From: Rhabdophis nuchalis
Lineage: Eukaryota > Chordata > Lepidosauria > Squamata > Natricidae
NCBI GenBank assembly: GCA_039707465.1
Contig: CM077649.1
Location: forward strand, 16,508,001 to 16,572,000
Length of the DNA stretch: 64,000 nucleotides
Direction of reading: 5' to 3'
Part shown: positions 11,760 through 24,350 of the stretch, piece after piece
How the letters are laid out: each line of letters begins with the position of its first letter
How positions within the stretch are numbered: the stretch's first letter is position 1
The notes under the pieces: model-generated
What the model was told of the DNA's origin: nothing
The model's database searches: none
What the model saw: the letters and a program-made list of their open reading frames with translations, nothing else
Made by a program: the position numbers and the translations under genes

Positions 11760-14200
11760 ATAAGTATTGTACATTTTGACTATCTCTGGAAAGCTTAAAC
11801 ATTAGCTTTCTTTTTTGAACAAGCATGTTGCATTGCACAATTATGCATATAGTCACCATGAATCATTCAGTTCAGAAGAAAACCCCAATCATGCAGTATT
11901 AAAATCAAACAATCAAGTAATAAGAGATTGACTGCTTGGTGTCAGCGTTCAAAATTATAAACACAATAAAAGTATCCATAAACCATCTAGACCCTCCCCA
12001 TGGACTTATTCAGAGAAGACAATGCACAAATAAATAATAAAGAAATAAACAACTGTTTTATCATACAAACTCAGAAATAGTTTGAACATAATCCTTAAAA
12101 AGATATTCTCCCAAGATTAAACAATTATCAACTGTTTCACCCTGTTTTTCTGTATAGCAGTTCTCTTTCGTCTTTGGTTTATGTTTTACAAACCATAGCA
12201 CAGTCTTTTGTAAACTATTCTGTTTAAAAAAAATTATTCGAATTATATTTAAAAATACATAGGTTTCTATAAATACTCCACAATGTTTTTTACCTTTCAT
12301 GAAAAGTAGGACTTAACACTTCAGTAAGCCTAATTACAAAAGCTTGATATCCAGATCACACTAATACTGCAATGATCTTCTTTTCGCCTTTTACACTTCT
12401 GTTTGTCCGAAACTCAGTGGATGTTAACTCTTGATGAATTTTTAGTACTGCGTACCCAGGGGGGGCGGGGGGGGGGCGAGTTCTCTCATTGCCAAACTGT
12501 GTAAGACCCAAGAAACTATTGGTCATAAAACCTTACTTAACAGTAGCAAAATTAGTAGAAAAAGGTACTTATTTCAGCAGCTTTTTAAAGTCTAAGATTT
12601 TCTTTGCGATACAATTTATGTTCCCAGATAGACATAGCATATTAATTTCATAATGAGAAAAAAATGCTCATTTTATAAATTCAGATAAACAACCAGCATT
12701 AGCCTTAAATGACTGTTGAATATCTAACCCCACCTCCAACCACCTTCCCTTTTATGGACAAATAGATATGTTCCAGTTGAGTGCTAGCAGTAGTTAAGAG
12801 TTGCTGATTCATTATGTTATGCTGACACGGCATGAAACAGCATTTTACTAAAAAGAAAAACAGACTTGGCTACTATACCACCTTAAAGTTTAAATGCAGT
12901 CAGTTAATATGACAAATAATTTGAAATCCAAAATATTTTGCTTATTTTTCTCCTTATACATAAAATGTTATAAACATATTTTTTTTAATAAAGTCCTTCT
13001 GTTAATGGAAGACAGTCACTGCATGACTGCAATCTACTAACAAGGTCCTAACAAGGAGAAGGGCGGGGTATAAATTTGATGATAATAATAATAATAATAC
13101 ATTGCAAAATCTAGAATATACTAATGCATTTAATCTGATTTCTCATTACACATTACTAATATACATTTCAGATGTGTTCAATTCAAGGAAAAAATGGTGT
13201 GAAAGAGTAAGTAAAAGTGTCCTACTAATGCATGGGAAATCACATTCAGCTATAATGGTCATTAAATTTTTCAACTTACTTTGTGGATTTACAGTGAATA
13301 TAAATTAATAGGAGAAAAGAAAAAAATGTATGATTCCCTTAAAAGGAAGATAGGCTACCACAATTCAGTAGGGAAAAAGCACAGATTAAAATGGCAAAAC
13401 TGTTATGCTTCTGAAATATAAAAAAAGACAAAATTCAATTTGTTCTTGACTCTTAAATATATAACAACAATTATTTATGTGACTGGAGTTCAGACTGACA
13501 TTGAAACCTTGCTTTCAACTTTCAGTGTAAAACTCAGTGAATAACACTGGGCTAGTTACTTAACCTCATATATTACATCGAACTGTTGTAATAAAATGTA
13601 CATAAATGTGGTGATCTATAAAATATATACCACTTTAAGGTCTTTTTAATAAAATATATATGTGCAATCATAAAAATATCTACAAATTATCTCAAAATAT
13701 ATTAATAGTTTCATGTATTGGAAACATGCAGAACACTAGAGACTTCATCAAGAAAGAAAAGAGTACTTATAAACCCCTATTCCAGAACACAACACAGAAA
13801 TTACCGTAATATAAGGTTGCCTTTCCTCATTTCCTGCTAAACAGTTAATATGAAATATGGACACATTGGGCATACAATTTAAAGCATTGTAAGCACTGAA
13901 GGCCTGAACATAAGTTCTATGCCAAAAATCATTACATAGGAAGATAGACATCATCTATTTATAAGCTAGAACCCCTCAATCATAAATGGGTAGGGGTTGT
14001 TATTTTTTTACTGGACTCAAAAAACAGCCTTGTGTTTAGGATTATAGCTATAAATTTAGAAAAGAAAAAGGAATATCTATAGGAAATGAGAACAATATAT
14101 AAACTGAAGACAAGGTAGTTATCAGAAACTTTAACAATTGATTAGAAAGGCTAAACTACAAAATAAAGCTGATGGTGGTAACAAATGCCCAAATCAATGA
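11760..14200. other. Intron-1 stretch with little recognisable content
   Basis: AT-rich BACH1 intron-1 sequence. Notable items are a G-run at about 12459-12478 and a stub of an L2-like tail (about 13043-13080) ending in (ATA)n. I see no gene. Confidence 0.6.
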
Positions 14201-14224
14201 AAGTCTTTATTGAATATGTCAAAA

Positions 14225-14725
14225 GACAAAGGCAAAGAGGTTGTAAGGTCTATTATGATTGAAGTCTATAAAATCATGCACGGTGTGGACAAAGTAGAAA
14301 AGGGAAAACTGTTTTCCCTATCGCACAACACTAAAACTAGGGGGCACTCCATGAAACTTTTGATAGCTAGACCTCAAACAAATAAGAGGAAGTGCTTTTT
14401 CACCCAGAGGATCCCTGGTCTATGGAACTCCCTGCCAGAAGAAGTGGTGACAGCTGTCAGCCTCGACACCTTTAAGAAAGGATAAGAGGAGTTCATGGAG
14501 AACAAGGGTATCCATGGCTATCATTATGGATGCCTAAGGACACCCTCCGGGTTGGAGAGATAGGCAGGATATTTCTCAATGCCATTTGCAGGGAATCATA
14601 AGCAGGTGAAGACATCTGCTTGGGAAGACCCTGAAGCAAATGGTGAGCCATTGTGTAAGACAGAATGCTGGACCAGATGGGCTGTGGCCTGTTCCAGCAA
14701 GGCTATTCTTATGTCCTTATGTATA
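14225..14725 (+). mobile_element. CR1/L2-type LINE 3' end
   Basis: An open stretch encodes a LINE ORF2 C-terminus (EVYKIMHGVDKVEKGKLF, RKCFFTQRIPGLWNSLPEEV, SLDTFKKG). It is followed by a 3'UTR with the GCTGGACCAGATGGGC ... TTATGTCCTTATG signature of amniote CR1/L2 tails. 5' truncated. Confidence 0.7.
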
Positions 14726-15154
14726 GAAAGGGGTAAAAAATGGGTAATGGCAAAAACGCATGGGAGTTAATGTCTTAACTCCCTACTTCACATTTGTCTT
14801 CTCTCAAAAAAGAAATCAAGATGTACCTGGCTGTTACTAGGTCACTAATGGGAAGAGAGAACCAAAGTTAACTCTAAATAAATTAGAGGAATTTCATAGC
14901 TATCAAAATAGTGGAGACTAAAGGCAGCTTATGAAGAACTATCAAAGGAGGTGTTTAGCCTACAGAAGGAATTCCTGAGACAGCCATAAAAGTAGACTTC
15001 ATATATCTAAAGCGCTGTGAGCAAAATAAATTAATTTAAACTACAGGGAACTAGATTCAGATCGGATGTTAGGAATAATTTTCCAAAGACAAGATCTGTC
15101 AACTAGTGAAACAGATTGCTTTATAAAGTGACGAACTCTCCTTTAGCGGCAGTA

Positions 15155-15527
15155 TAGGTAGTCCTCAACTTACAACAGTTTAATAACTATTTGAAGTTAC
15201 AAGGGCACTGAACAAAAGTGACTTATGACTGTTTTTCACACCTATGGCCATTGCAGCATTCCCATTGTCACGTGATCAAAATTCAGACGCTTGGCAACTG
15301 GTTGATATCTATAAGAGTTACAATGTCTCTGGGTCATTTGCAAACTTGTGACAAGCAAAATCAAAGGGGGAGCCAGATTCTCTTAACAACTGTGTTACTA
15401 ATTTAACAATTCACTTAACGAATTTGGCAAAAAAAGTTGTAAACTGTGGCAAAAGTCACTGAACAAATTTCTTACTTAGCGACATAAATCCTGGGCTCAA
15501 TTGTGGTCATAAGTCAAGGACTATCTG
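15155..15527. mobile_element. pogo/Tigger-like MITE
   Basis: Ends TAGGTAGTCCTCAACTTA and TAAGTCAAGGACTATCTG are inverted repeats with TA at 15153-15154 and 15528-15529. The interior holds characteristic blocks (GTCACGTGATCAAAATTC, GGTCATAAGTCAAGG). Most complete copy of the family also seen at 4177-5230 and 47205-47570. Confidence 0.8.
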
Positions 15528-15648
15528 TATTAAAACATAAGCTGGATAGTCAGATCTGATACATAATAGCAAATCTGATGGAACGATGTTGGACTAGATG
15601 TCCTCTGAAGCACATTCTAATCTACATTTTTGATTCTACATTCTGCAT

Positions 15649-16133
15649 AAGGTCTTGACGACCATCTTCAAAGCGCTCCATGGCTCGGGGCCTAGTTATA
15701 TGCGAGACCATCTTCTGCCCCATACATCCCTTAGACCGATACGCTCCCACAGAGAGGGCCTTCTCAGGGTGCCGTCGGCCGGACAATGCCGGCTGGCGAC
15801 ACCCAGGGGAAGGGCCTTCTCTGTGGCAGGCCCTACCCTGTGGAACGACCTACCCCCTGAACTCCGCACCATCACCGACCTCCGCCTCTTCCGCCAGTGT
15901 TTAAAAACACACCTATTTCACCAAGCCGACCTAAGATAGCCTCTACTGCAATTAATTTTAGATAGTTTTAATTGGGGGATTTTAATTGGTTTTAGCGCAG
16001 GTTGCCATTTAATAGACTTTTAAATTTATATGTTTTGTATTATCTTTGTATGTTGTTTTTAAATTCCTGTGTGCCGCCCTGGGTCCTTTTGGAGAAGGGC
16101 GGGATATAAATTGAATGAAATAAATAAATAAGG
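15649..16133 (+). mobile_element. L2-like LINE 3' end (copy 3)
   Basis: About 95 codons of intact ORF2 C-terminus ([56 protein letters not shown]) plus the 3'UTR with GCCGCCCTGGGTCC and the GGCGGGATATAAAT tail. 5' truncated; the open frame argues for a fairly recent insertion. Confidence 0.85.
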
Positions 16134-16134
16134 A

Positions 16135-17745
16135 TAATCCATTAAAATAATATGAAATTCATTAGGAAGCAAGTAATATCAACTATTAAATAGGTTGTTT
16201 ATTTCTGTATTAAGTAATTATATTAAGTAAAAATACCATTCTTACAAATCTTAACTGTCATAAACATTTCCAGAACTTGTAAAGATTAATTGCTACACTT
16301 ACATTATCTTTAACCTCATAATTTGTAATTGTTTTGCTTTTAAAGAGATATTTAATGAAGCTTTTCTTATCTGATTTTATCGTGAATACTTTATAGCTTG
16401 CATTATTAGTAATCACAAATAGGGCATACTTTGAAAATGAATTGTTTCAGACCTTGTGCAAACACAGCACATCCCTGCTATTCATTAATACAACTCAACT
16501 TTTTCAGATGTTCACATAAACCTGAAAAAATGTGTAGCTGCTTTAAAGAGTTGACTTATTAAATTAAGTACAACCCTTAAAGCATCTAAAACTTTTTAAA
16601 AACTAGCAAATAATCCTAAAAAATGTCCAGGAAGTACTCTGTTTACTTTATGCAAAATTCAAGTACAAGATCAAAATATCTATTCAAAACATATTCAGTT
16701 CTAATCGCAGCTATAAAAAGAAACGGCAGTCTACCTTCAAACACATTTATGTGCACTTTTATAATTTCACCTACAATTCTGTAGGTATGAAATCCCACAG
16801 AAATATAGAAATGCAGTTTGTCATATTAGATCTTAGTAAAAAAAAAAAATTCTGCCGTTCCAAAATGCACAGGTTCAAACTGAATGTTGAAGTACAGCAC
16901 ATTCCCTTTGTGAACCTGATTCTTCTGCAGGAATATAATAATCTCATTCGGTCCAAATTGAAAATCAATTCCACAGTGTTGACCAGATCCCCTTTTCTTA
17001 TCATGATTAGGTTTCCATTTATATTTCTCCATACAATCCCCCACCATTAATTCTGGTTAATTACAACAAGTGATTTGTGTTTAAAGACAGAATTGGAAGC
17101 TAATATAAGATAAATATAGGGACCATTAAATTCGAAGTAACTAATTCCATTTATTAATGCACACATTGAATCTTATGCATAAAATGTGGAATCAATTGAA
17201 ACACAATTTTGCACTGGAACTCATTCTTTGGAATCAGCTTTGAAATTAATCCTCTAACAAGGCTGGCTCCCTATACATTACTGTCATAAATTTTATCTCA
17301 ACAAGGCAGTTTAGAACTAATTATTTATTAGTTTATTGTCCAGAAGGCTGTTGAGATATTTAGTAGAGTCAAAAGTCTGTCACATTTCAACATAAACTTA
17401 GATGTTACCGTGTATCATCTGTATATATTATATGCAGCATATTTTCTCAAATATAGACTTGGGAAAACTGGCTATAAATTGGGGGCAAGGAACGGGATCA
17501 GAAGTTTTAAAAAATCAAACATTTTACTACCTCTTTTTTGAAGCAGAAAGGAATTGTTGCAATGAGGAACTCACCACTATTCCTATTTATTCAGCCAGTC
17601 CACCCACGGACGTTTAAAACTAAAGGAGAGCAATGGTCAAATACACATATAATTTTTCTCCAAGAACCTTAAGGGCAAGCAGTAAAATATCAGCTGGACA
17701 AGACAAGCCTAAAATCACATCGTTTTTGTTAATCAGTTGAGGTAT
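16135..17745. other. Intron-1 stretch, nothing recognised
   Basis: AT-rich BACH1 intron sequence. The short ORFs at 16751-17050 lie on both strands over the same DNA and match nothing I know. Confidence 0.55.
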
Positions 17746-17754
17746 TCCCTATAG

Positions 17755-17938
17755 CAGTGATGGTTGATCTTTTCGGCACCAAGTGCTGAAACTGGGAGCG
17801 CCAGAACCCAAAAGAGAGCAGCGGGCTGGTGCGCATACATGCAATGGAACCCAGAAGACTAGCTGGCAGCGGTGTGCATGCCCACAGAGGGCTCTGCATG
17901 CCACCTCTGGCACGCATGCCATAGGTTCCCCATCATGC
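17755..17938. mobile_element. hAT MITE (CAGTGATGG family)
   Basis: Left end CAGTGATGGTTGATC and right end GGTTCCCCATCATG lie between 8-bp repeats CCCTATAG (17747-17754 and 17939-17946). Internal homology to 6020-6240 and 25674-26020. Confidence 0.75.
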
Positions 17939-17949
17939 CCCTATAGCAT

Positions 17950-19700
17950 GGATACAAATTATTTAATTACAAAGTGGTGTGAAATTTGATAATTATAATA
18001 GTTTGAATTTTCTTCTTCTGAGATTAGATATAATAGGATGTTAACTGCTGAAAAAGCTCTGAATGACTATTGTAATAGAATGGAAAAAATCAATGCCAAA
18101 AAATTATTGTAGAAGAACCCTATTTTTTTATTTAGTTCACTGTTAGGCCATGTACTTTACAGTCACCAGTCAAATTTGGTCAGATCTAGTAGAATAAAAC
18201 ACTCATGAATTATTGTTAATTACCTGGGGCACTTCTCCATTTTAGACGTAAACATAAGTGACAAGAAATCCCCAATAATCAGCAGGAAACCATTCAAATC
18301 CAACAGCCTTCTGGGTAAACTATCTTAATTGGTCCTCTTGTTGTAGTTTTGCAAATCTTAATAAATTCAAAGCATACAGATAAAATGATAAAAGAATGCA
18401 AAAAAAATCCTACATATACAGTTTATTTCTATGCAGACAATGAAGAAAATAAAACACTATGTGTACTCTATGATTTGTATTTTGTGCTTTCATGACTGGA
18501 CCTGGGTTAGGCCTAGGCTGCCATTGTTTTATTCCATTGCATTTTTGTTTGGTTTTAATACTATGTGCATCATCCAAATGTGCAATTATGAGATATGCAA
18601 TATAAGTTGATAGAATAATAAATAGAAGAGGCTGACAAATGTTATGAAGTCCATAAAATGCTGGGCAATTCACAAAAGGATTGTTATTTTTTATGCTGAA
18701 TTACTCAAAAAACATTATTTACTTTCAAATTATGCTGTCCAGTTTGGGATGAGAGACGGTTTAATAATAAGGCAGGTATCACCAGACTATGTCTCCAGCA
18801 CTCACCTTCAAATACACTCATTTAAAAATTGGAATATTGGGCACCTGACTAGAATGGAATTATAATATAACTAGAGTAGTCCCACTGTGCAATAGGCAGC
18901 AAATACATTTAATAAACAAACATTTTGCTGGCCAGATCTGTTTGTTTGTTATATACAATCAATCACTTGTCAGAAGTTATTGGCCCTCCAATATCATCCA
19001 TTCAAAAACAAGCCAAGATGACATACTAATTCAAGATGGAATCTTTTCCCATTTATCAACAGTCAGTAGCAATTCAAGAAAATTCTTGCTGTTTTAGGAT
19101 TCTTTTGTAAACAACAAAGTATTCCTTACATATTGCCAATCTAAGCAACATTGTATTTATATTTATTGTTTCAGTAATAATAAAAGATAGTGAACATCCA
19201 AAATATGGTTTGTCAGAATTAAACGCTTTTTTGAAACTGCTAAATGTAATATGGAAAAGTGCAGAAATGCAAGGAAGTGGTTCCTACATTTGTTTATCTT
19301 GACAAATTTTCCATGAATTTACTAATTTCTTTTTACAAAGCATACTGAAGCTTTGTGACTCAGTTATTGTATAAATTAATTTGAGTCCCCACTTACTTAT
19401 AAAGCAACTGATCATGTCTCCATATCATATAGCATCAGATTATTTTAAACAATCACATTTCAGATAGACCAAACAGATTTTCTCCCACTTACAGATAGTT
19501 TTGCTATTTTCTTCATAGTTGTGTTAAATTGGCAGCCAGGTTCTCAAATTAGCTATTGCTATATACCAATTTCTTAGAAAAAATCTCCAAGCTCCAATCC
19601 CACTGCAGAGTGCTCATTGAGTATGATGGTATTTCATTTCTTTTCAAACTTTTAAGAAAACGGACAGACCTAACTTGCTCCCTCTTTGTGTACAAGTATG
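17950..19700. other. Intron-1 stretch, nothing recognised
   Basis: AT-rich sequence without a gene or repeat I can name. Confidence 0.55.
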
Positions 19701-19711
19701 CACACGTGTTT

Positions 19712-20910
19712 ACAGTATAGGTGGTACAGTATAGGTGGTATAGCAGTAACTGTGAAAGGGATCTTGGAGTCCCAGTAGGCAACCATTTAAATATGAGCCA
19801 GCAGTGTGCAGCAGCTGCCAAAAAAGCCAACACAGTTCTAGGCTGCATAAACAGAGGGATAGAATCAAGATCACGAGAAGTGTTAATACCACAAGGTTTT
19901 GACGACCTTTAAAGCGCTCCATGGCTCGGGGCCTAGTTATATGCGAGACCGTCTCCTGCCTCATACATCCCTTCGGCCGATCCGCTCCCACAGAGAGGGC
20001 TTTCTCAGGGTACCGTCAGCCGGGCAATGCCGACTGGCGACTTCTAGGGGAAGAGCCTTCTCTGTGGCGGGCCCTGTCCTTTGGAACAACCTACCCCCTG
20101 AACTTCGCACCATCTCGGACCTCCGCCTCTTCCGCCAGTGTCTAAAGACACAACTCTTTCAACAAGCCGGCCTAGCATACCCTCCCATTGGGGCTATTTT
20201 AGATAGTTTTAAATTGGGGTTTTAATTTGGATTTTAGCATAGGATTTGTAATTTAATATGTTTTTAAATTTTGTATTTTTGCTATTTATATGTTTTAATA
20301 ATTCCTGTGCGCCGCCCTGGGTCCTTCGTGGAGAAGGGCGGGATATAAATTTAATTTAATTAAATAAAATAAAACTTTATAATGCCTTGGTAAGGCCACA
20401 TTTGGAATACTGCATCAGTTTTGGTCACCACAATGTAGAAAAGACGTGGAGACTCTAGAAAGAGTGCAGAGAAGAGCAACAAAGAGGATTAGGGGAATGG
20501 CGACTAAAACATATGAAGAACGGTTGCAGGAACTGGGTATGTCTAGTTTCATAAAAAGAAGGACTAGGAGAAACATGATAACAGTGTTCCAATATCTCAG
20601 AGGGTGCCACAAAGAAGAGGGAGTCAAACTATTCTCCAAAGCACCTGAGGGCAGAACAAGAAGCAATGGGTGGAAACTAATCAAGGAGAGAAGCAACTTA
20701 GAACTGAGGAGAAATTTCCTGACAGTTAGAACAATTAATCAGTGGAACAGAAGTTGCCTCCAGAAGTTGTGAATGCCCCAACCCTGGAAGTCTTTAAGAA
20801 GATGTTGGATAGCCATTTGTCTGAAATGGTATAGGGTTTCCTGCCTAGGCAGGGAGTTGGACTAGATGACCTCCAAGGTCCCTTCCAACTCTGCTATTGT
20901 ATTGTATTAC
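19712..20910 (+). mobile_element. CR1 LINE 3' end, split by an L2-like insertion
   Basis: The left piece encodes [40 protein letters not shown]. The right piece continues LVRPHLEYC-type sequence through VETLERVQRRATKRIRG, KEEGVKLFSKAPEG and NFLTVRTINQWN, and ends with the (ATTGT)n-style CR1 tail. An L2-like LINE (19893-20373) interrupts the frame between codons for the REVL and LYNALV blocks. Same family as 60660-61600. Confidence 0.85.
19893..20373 (+). mobile_element. L2-like LINE 3' end (copy 4), nested in CR1
   Basis: Intact ~100-codon ORF2 C-terminus ([38 protein letters not shown]) and standard 3'UTR tail. Its insertion splits the surrounding CR1 frame, so it is younger than that CR1. 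Confidence 0.85.
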
Positions 20911-21200
20911 AAAAAATAATTTCTGTTCACGACACGTATGCTCACTCGGAAGCAGCCTAATTCTTCTGTCCGAACTGAAACTTAACCTGCTTAGGATCAT
21001 GCCCATCAAAGCTGATCTGATCGCATTGGTCCCAAAGCTACTTGAAGTGGGTTGGATGAAACTTCTTTAGACAGCGATTTGCACTAATCCTCTGTTTACA
21101 AGGTGGCAGGTTTACTACTTCTTTTCCAGGCTACACACAAAAGAGTAGCCGCAGCCGCTTTTTACAGCCAAACTGTGAATCCCTACCGCAGTTGTGTTAA

Positions 21201-21337
21201 ACTGTGTTTCTCAACCGTGTCAACTTGAAGATGTCTGGACTTCAACTCCCAGAATTCCCCAGCCAGCATTCGCTGGCTGGGGAATTCTGGGAGTTGAAGT
21301 CCAGACATCTTCAAGTTGACACGGTTGAGAAACGCTG
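21201..21337. mobile_element. Snap-back hAT MITE in BACH1 intron 1
   Basis: Nearly perfect ~137-bp palindrome with centre at GCCAGCATTCGCTGGC and ends TGTTTCTCAACCGTG / CACGGTTGAGAAACG. Flanks TGTGTTAA (21193-21200) and TGCGTTAA (21338-21345) are an 8-bp TSD with one mismatch. It lies about 475 bp inside intron 1 from the predicted exon-1 donor. Confidence 0.8.
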
Positions 21338-21344
21338 TGCGTTA

Positions 21345-22230
21345 AGGGGGACTCCAAACGGCCATAGCGCGGTAACTCAATCCTGGCACTCAGGGCTTTT
21401 TTTTTTTTAAATGAACGCGCCGTCCTACCGTTCACTGGTGTCGTTGCTGCTGCTCCCAGCAGACACGCGAAAGACCACAAGCGCATAAAAGCTCGGACGC
21501 CGCCATCCCATCTGCTCCAAGCCACCTTTCCCCGCCGCCCGCCGCATCTCCCTCATTCTTCAACGGGCCGAAGCGGGGTCGACCTTTCCAGGCCAATCGA
21601 GGGAGGGAGGAGGGAGGGGGGGGAGGGCAGAGGGACAGGCAGTTGTAATGACCCGATAACATGCGCGCCTGCGCTCTCCTCCCCTTCGCGTCTGTCCCTC
21701 GGCCATCCAGGGAGCCTGGTCTGCCCGCGCGCCAAAAAACCCCACGCCCGCCCTCCCGCCCGTCCGTCCGTCCGTCCCCAGCCCGAGTTCTCGAAAGCGA
21801 ACGTTTCCTACCTTAAACACTCCTCCTCGGACAGCTCCGCCGTGCCTTCGCTCTGGGGCTCCCGGTCAACCGACTACGGTCAGGTGACAACATCACAGCC
21901 TCCTCCACCCTCTCTGAGGCGATTGGACGCCGATTCCAGCTGACATCACTCTTCTCAATTCCCCCCCCCCTCCCCGTTTCCTTTCTTTCCTTTCTTCCTT
22001 CCCTTCCTTTCCCTGGCGTTAAAGTTCCCCGCATGCGCACATGGGCCTATTTTTTTTTTCCCTTTCCGCCCGCCTTTCCCCCTCCCTCCCCCCCGCCCGT
22101 TGGCCTTTCTGGGCGTGGTTGAGACCTCTAGACTGTTTTTTTTTTCTAAATGGGCGGAGTTGCTCGGCCAGTTCTGCGTCAACGCGTCGGTTGGGGTTGT
22201 TGGGTTGCTTTGACTGCCTTTCCCTCTCTG
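21345..22230 (-). promoter_or_regulatory. BACH1: CpG-rich island, BACH1 promoter
   Basis: The only long GC- and CpG-rich tract in an otherwise AT-rich window, positioned upstream of BACH1 exon 2 on the minus strand. Visible sites: a CCAAT box on the minus strand (21926-21922), another CCAAT on the plus strand (21593-21597), a CRE/AP-1-like TGACATCA (21941-21948) and an E-box-like CAGGTG (21881-21886). There is no clear TATA box. Which sites work is inference. Confidence 0.75.
21812..21900 (-). other. BACH1: Predicted BACH1 exon 1 (5'UTR)
   Basis: On the minus strand the island contains GGAGGAGTGTTTAAG|GTAGGAAACG, a good donor with its last exonic base at 21812. It would splice to the exon-2 acceptor at 6842, which already opens with untranslated sequence. 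The start of transcription is unknown; the right boundary given is nominal, ~25 bp inside the CCAAT box. No coding is expected here. Confidence 0.55.
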
Positions 22231-22418
22231 CGGAAAATACAGAACTCCTGGCTACTGTCAGTCAGTGCAGGGGAATCAATTGGAAGAGCTTTCTTCTGGG
22301 TGAACATATTCCGAAGCTATGGCAGCAGGGTTTTTTTTCAGGTTTTGTGCTCTGCGCTGATGTGATTTTCAATATTTCAAGTATTGCCAAAGGTCATTAC
22401 AATTGTATTTTATTTACA

Positions 22419-23115
22419 ATACAATACAATAGCAGAGTTGGAAGGGACCTCGGAGGTCAACCAGTCCAACCCCCTGCCTAGGCAGGAAACCCTATACCAG
22501 GGGTCTGCAGAGTTGTCTCTTTTTAAGACTGGTGGACTTCAACTCCCAGAATTCTCCAGCCAGCCAGGCTGGCTGGGGAATTCTGGGAGTTGAAGTCCAC
22601 CAGTCTTAAAAGAGCCAACTTTGCAGACCCCTGCATACCATTTCAGACAAATGGCTATCCAACAACTTCTTAAAGACTTGCAGTGTTGGGGCATTCACAA
22701 CTTCTGGAGACAAGCTGTTCCACTGGTTAATTGTCCTAACTGTCAGGAAATTTCTCTTCAGTTCCAAGTTGCTTCTCTCCTTGATTAGTTTCCACCCATT
22801 GCTTCTTGTTCTGCGCTCAGGTGCTTTGGAGAATAGTTTGACTCCCTCTTCTTTGTGGCAACCCCTGAGATATTGGAAGACTGCTATCATGTCTCCCATG
22901 GTCCTTCTTTTTATTAAACTAGACCTACCCAGTTCCTGCAACCGTTCTTCAAATGTTTTAGCCTCCAGTCCCCTAATCCTCTTTGTTGCTCTTCTCTGCA
23001 CTCTTTCTATAGTCTCCACGTCTTTTCTACATCGTGGTGACCAAAACTGAATGCAGTATTCCAAGTGTGGCCTTACCAAGGCATTATAAAGTGGTATTAA
23101 CACTTTAGCTTGGCT
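22419..23115 (-). mobile_element. CR1 LINE 3' end with nested MITE, just upstream of BACH1
   Basis: Minus-strand ORF2 C-terminus, open over ~170 codons (LVRPHLEYCIQFWSPRCRKD, RVQRRATKRIRGLEAKTFEE, LKRNFLTVRTINQWNSLSPE, LDSHLSEM), 5' truncated near 23115. The 3' tail (ATTGTATTG repeats) is at the left end. A palindromic MITE (22498-22633) interrupts the 3'UTR after TGGTATAGGG. Confidence 0.85.
22498..22633. mobile_element. Snap-back hAT MITE (GGGTCTGCA subfamily) in CR1
   Basis: Palindrome with ends CAGGGGTCTGCAGAG and GCAGACCCCTG; arms contain ACTGGTGGACTTCAACTCCC and its complement. The TSD is not clean here. Same subfamily as 46814-46934. Confidence 0.8.
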
Positions 23116-24350
23116 TTCCAACACTGCAGGTTGGTCGAGGCTTGTTCAGATTTCAGGAGCTTGAAGACAATTTGTAATACAATGGCAGCAGATCAAGAGG
23201 GAGGTTGGTTCCGGTAGATCCGGATCCAATCAGCTGGTTTGCAGTGGAACGACGGAACAATGTTAATATTGTAAACAATGTAATATTGTAAACAAGGTCT
23301 GAATATATTTGTGTTAAACCAACGCTCTAGTTTGCAAAACATGAGTAGCTATTGAAAAATTATACCACTCTGCCCCTGATCAGCTTTTGCAGAAGCTTTG
23401 AAGGTAATTCCAGTTTTCATAGTTATCAAAATTCTATGAAGAAAAATGTGCATACAAATGAACAGAATAAATGCAGTAAAATTTATTATTTTGTAGCAGC
23501 AGTAAACTACAAAACCATTAACAAACAGTAAGTTGATGAACAGCCAGTATATGTGCAGGATACATTTTATAGCCCTAGAAAACTATGTCATGACTAATGT
23601 AAGTCTCCATGGATCACAGTAGCTCTACTACCGTATAAGCATGCTTAAACCTGATTCTAACATGAGTGTGTGACTATGATCCAAGCATAATAAAAGTTTC
23701 AACTTGTTCAGGTTTCTGCAAGTTAATAAAAAGGCATTATTTGTTGTATTAGAATGCCAATAAAGAGTTTATTGCCAACTACTTTATCAGGAAAACAGCA
23801 ATAAAAGTAAGACAGTTGACAAAAAGAGGAAAAGGGTATCTAAATCTAAAAAGAGAACGAAACTATTGTAACTTCTTATGACAAGGTAATTTTCATTCTG
23901 TTATTAAACATATAGGATCAATTTTGTTGGTGAACCTCATTAAAAAGCCATTATCATTTTTAGTTTTATTCTAGTACTAAATAATATTTCAATTGATCAT
24001 CATCAACTTGTCCACTGAGAGAAACTACAATAATAGTCTTCTACCAGAAAATAACCAATACATGATTCAATTGGGTGAAAATATGATCAGACTTCACTAG
24101 CTTTATGTAGTTAGAGCTATTACAAAATTGAACAAATTCTAAAGATTATACCTATCCCATCATGATTTTTTTAAACAATGATTTTTTTTTAAAAAATGCA
24201 TCTTATTTCTACAGGGTAGGGTGTAGAGTTTTGCAGACACAAGCAGATTGCTTACCGGTGAATCTTGATATTCAGGTGATATGGTTGTATGGTATAGATG
24301 GAACCCATCCTAGACAATATAGTAGAATTAATAAAACTTGTTTTCAATTA
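23116..24350. other. Intergenic, nothing recognised
   Basis: AT-rich unique-looking sequence upstream of BACH1. No ORF or repeat I can name. Confidence 0.55.

Larger units (their letters stand above)
6842..21811 (-). other. BACH1: BACH1 intron 1
   Basis: About 15-kb first intron between the predicted 5'UTR exon in the CpG island and exon 2. It holds a mariner MITE, an L1 ORF1 retrocopy, several LINE tails, a pogo MITE, a hAT element, a CR1 with a nested L2-like LINE and a palindromic MITE, all listed separately. Repeat-free stretches (6842-8755, 11760-14200, 16135-17745, 17950-19700) are AT-rich and I can recognise no gene in them. Regulatory elements could be hidden there but cannot be called by eye. 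Confidence 0.75.

Noticed and set aside
20415..20696. Minus-strand ORF over the CR1 at 20.4 kb (also 22769-23050 plus)
   Set aside because: Both are shadows of the CR1 ORF2 C-terminus on the opposite strand.
21432..22182. Several overlapping ORFs in the CpG island
   Set aside because: GC-rich, stop-poor promoter sequence with overlapping frames on both strands. No protein family recognised.
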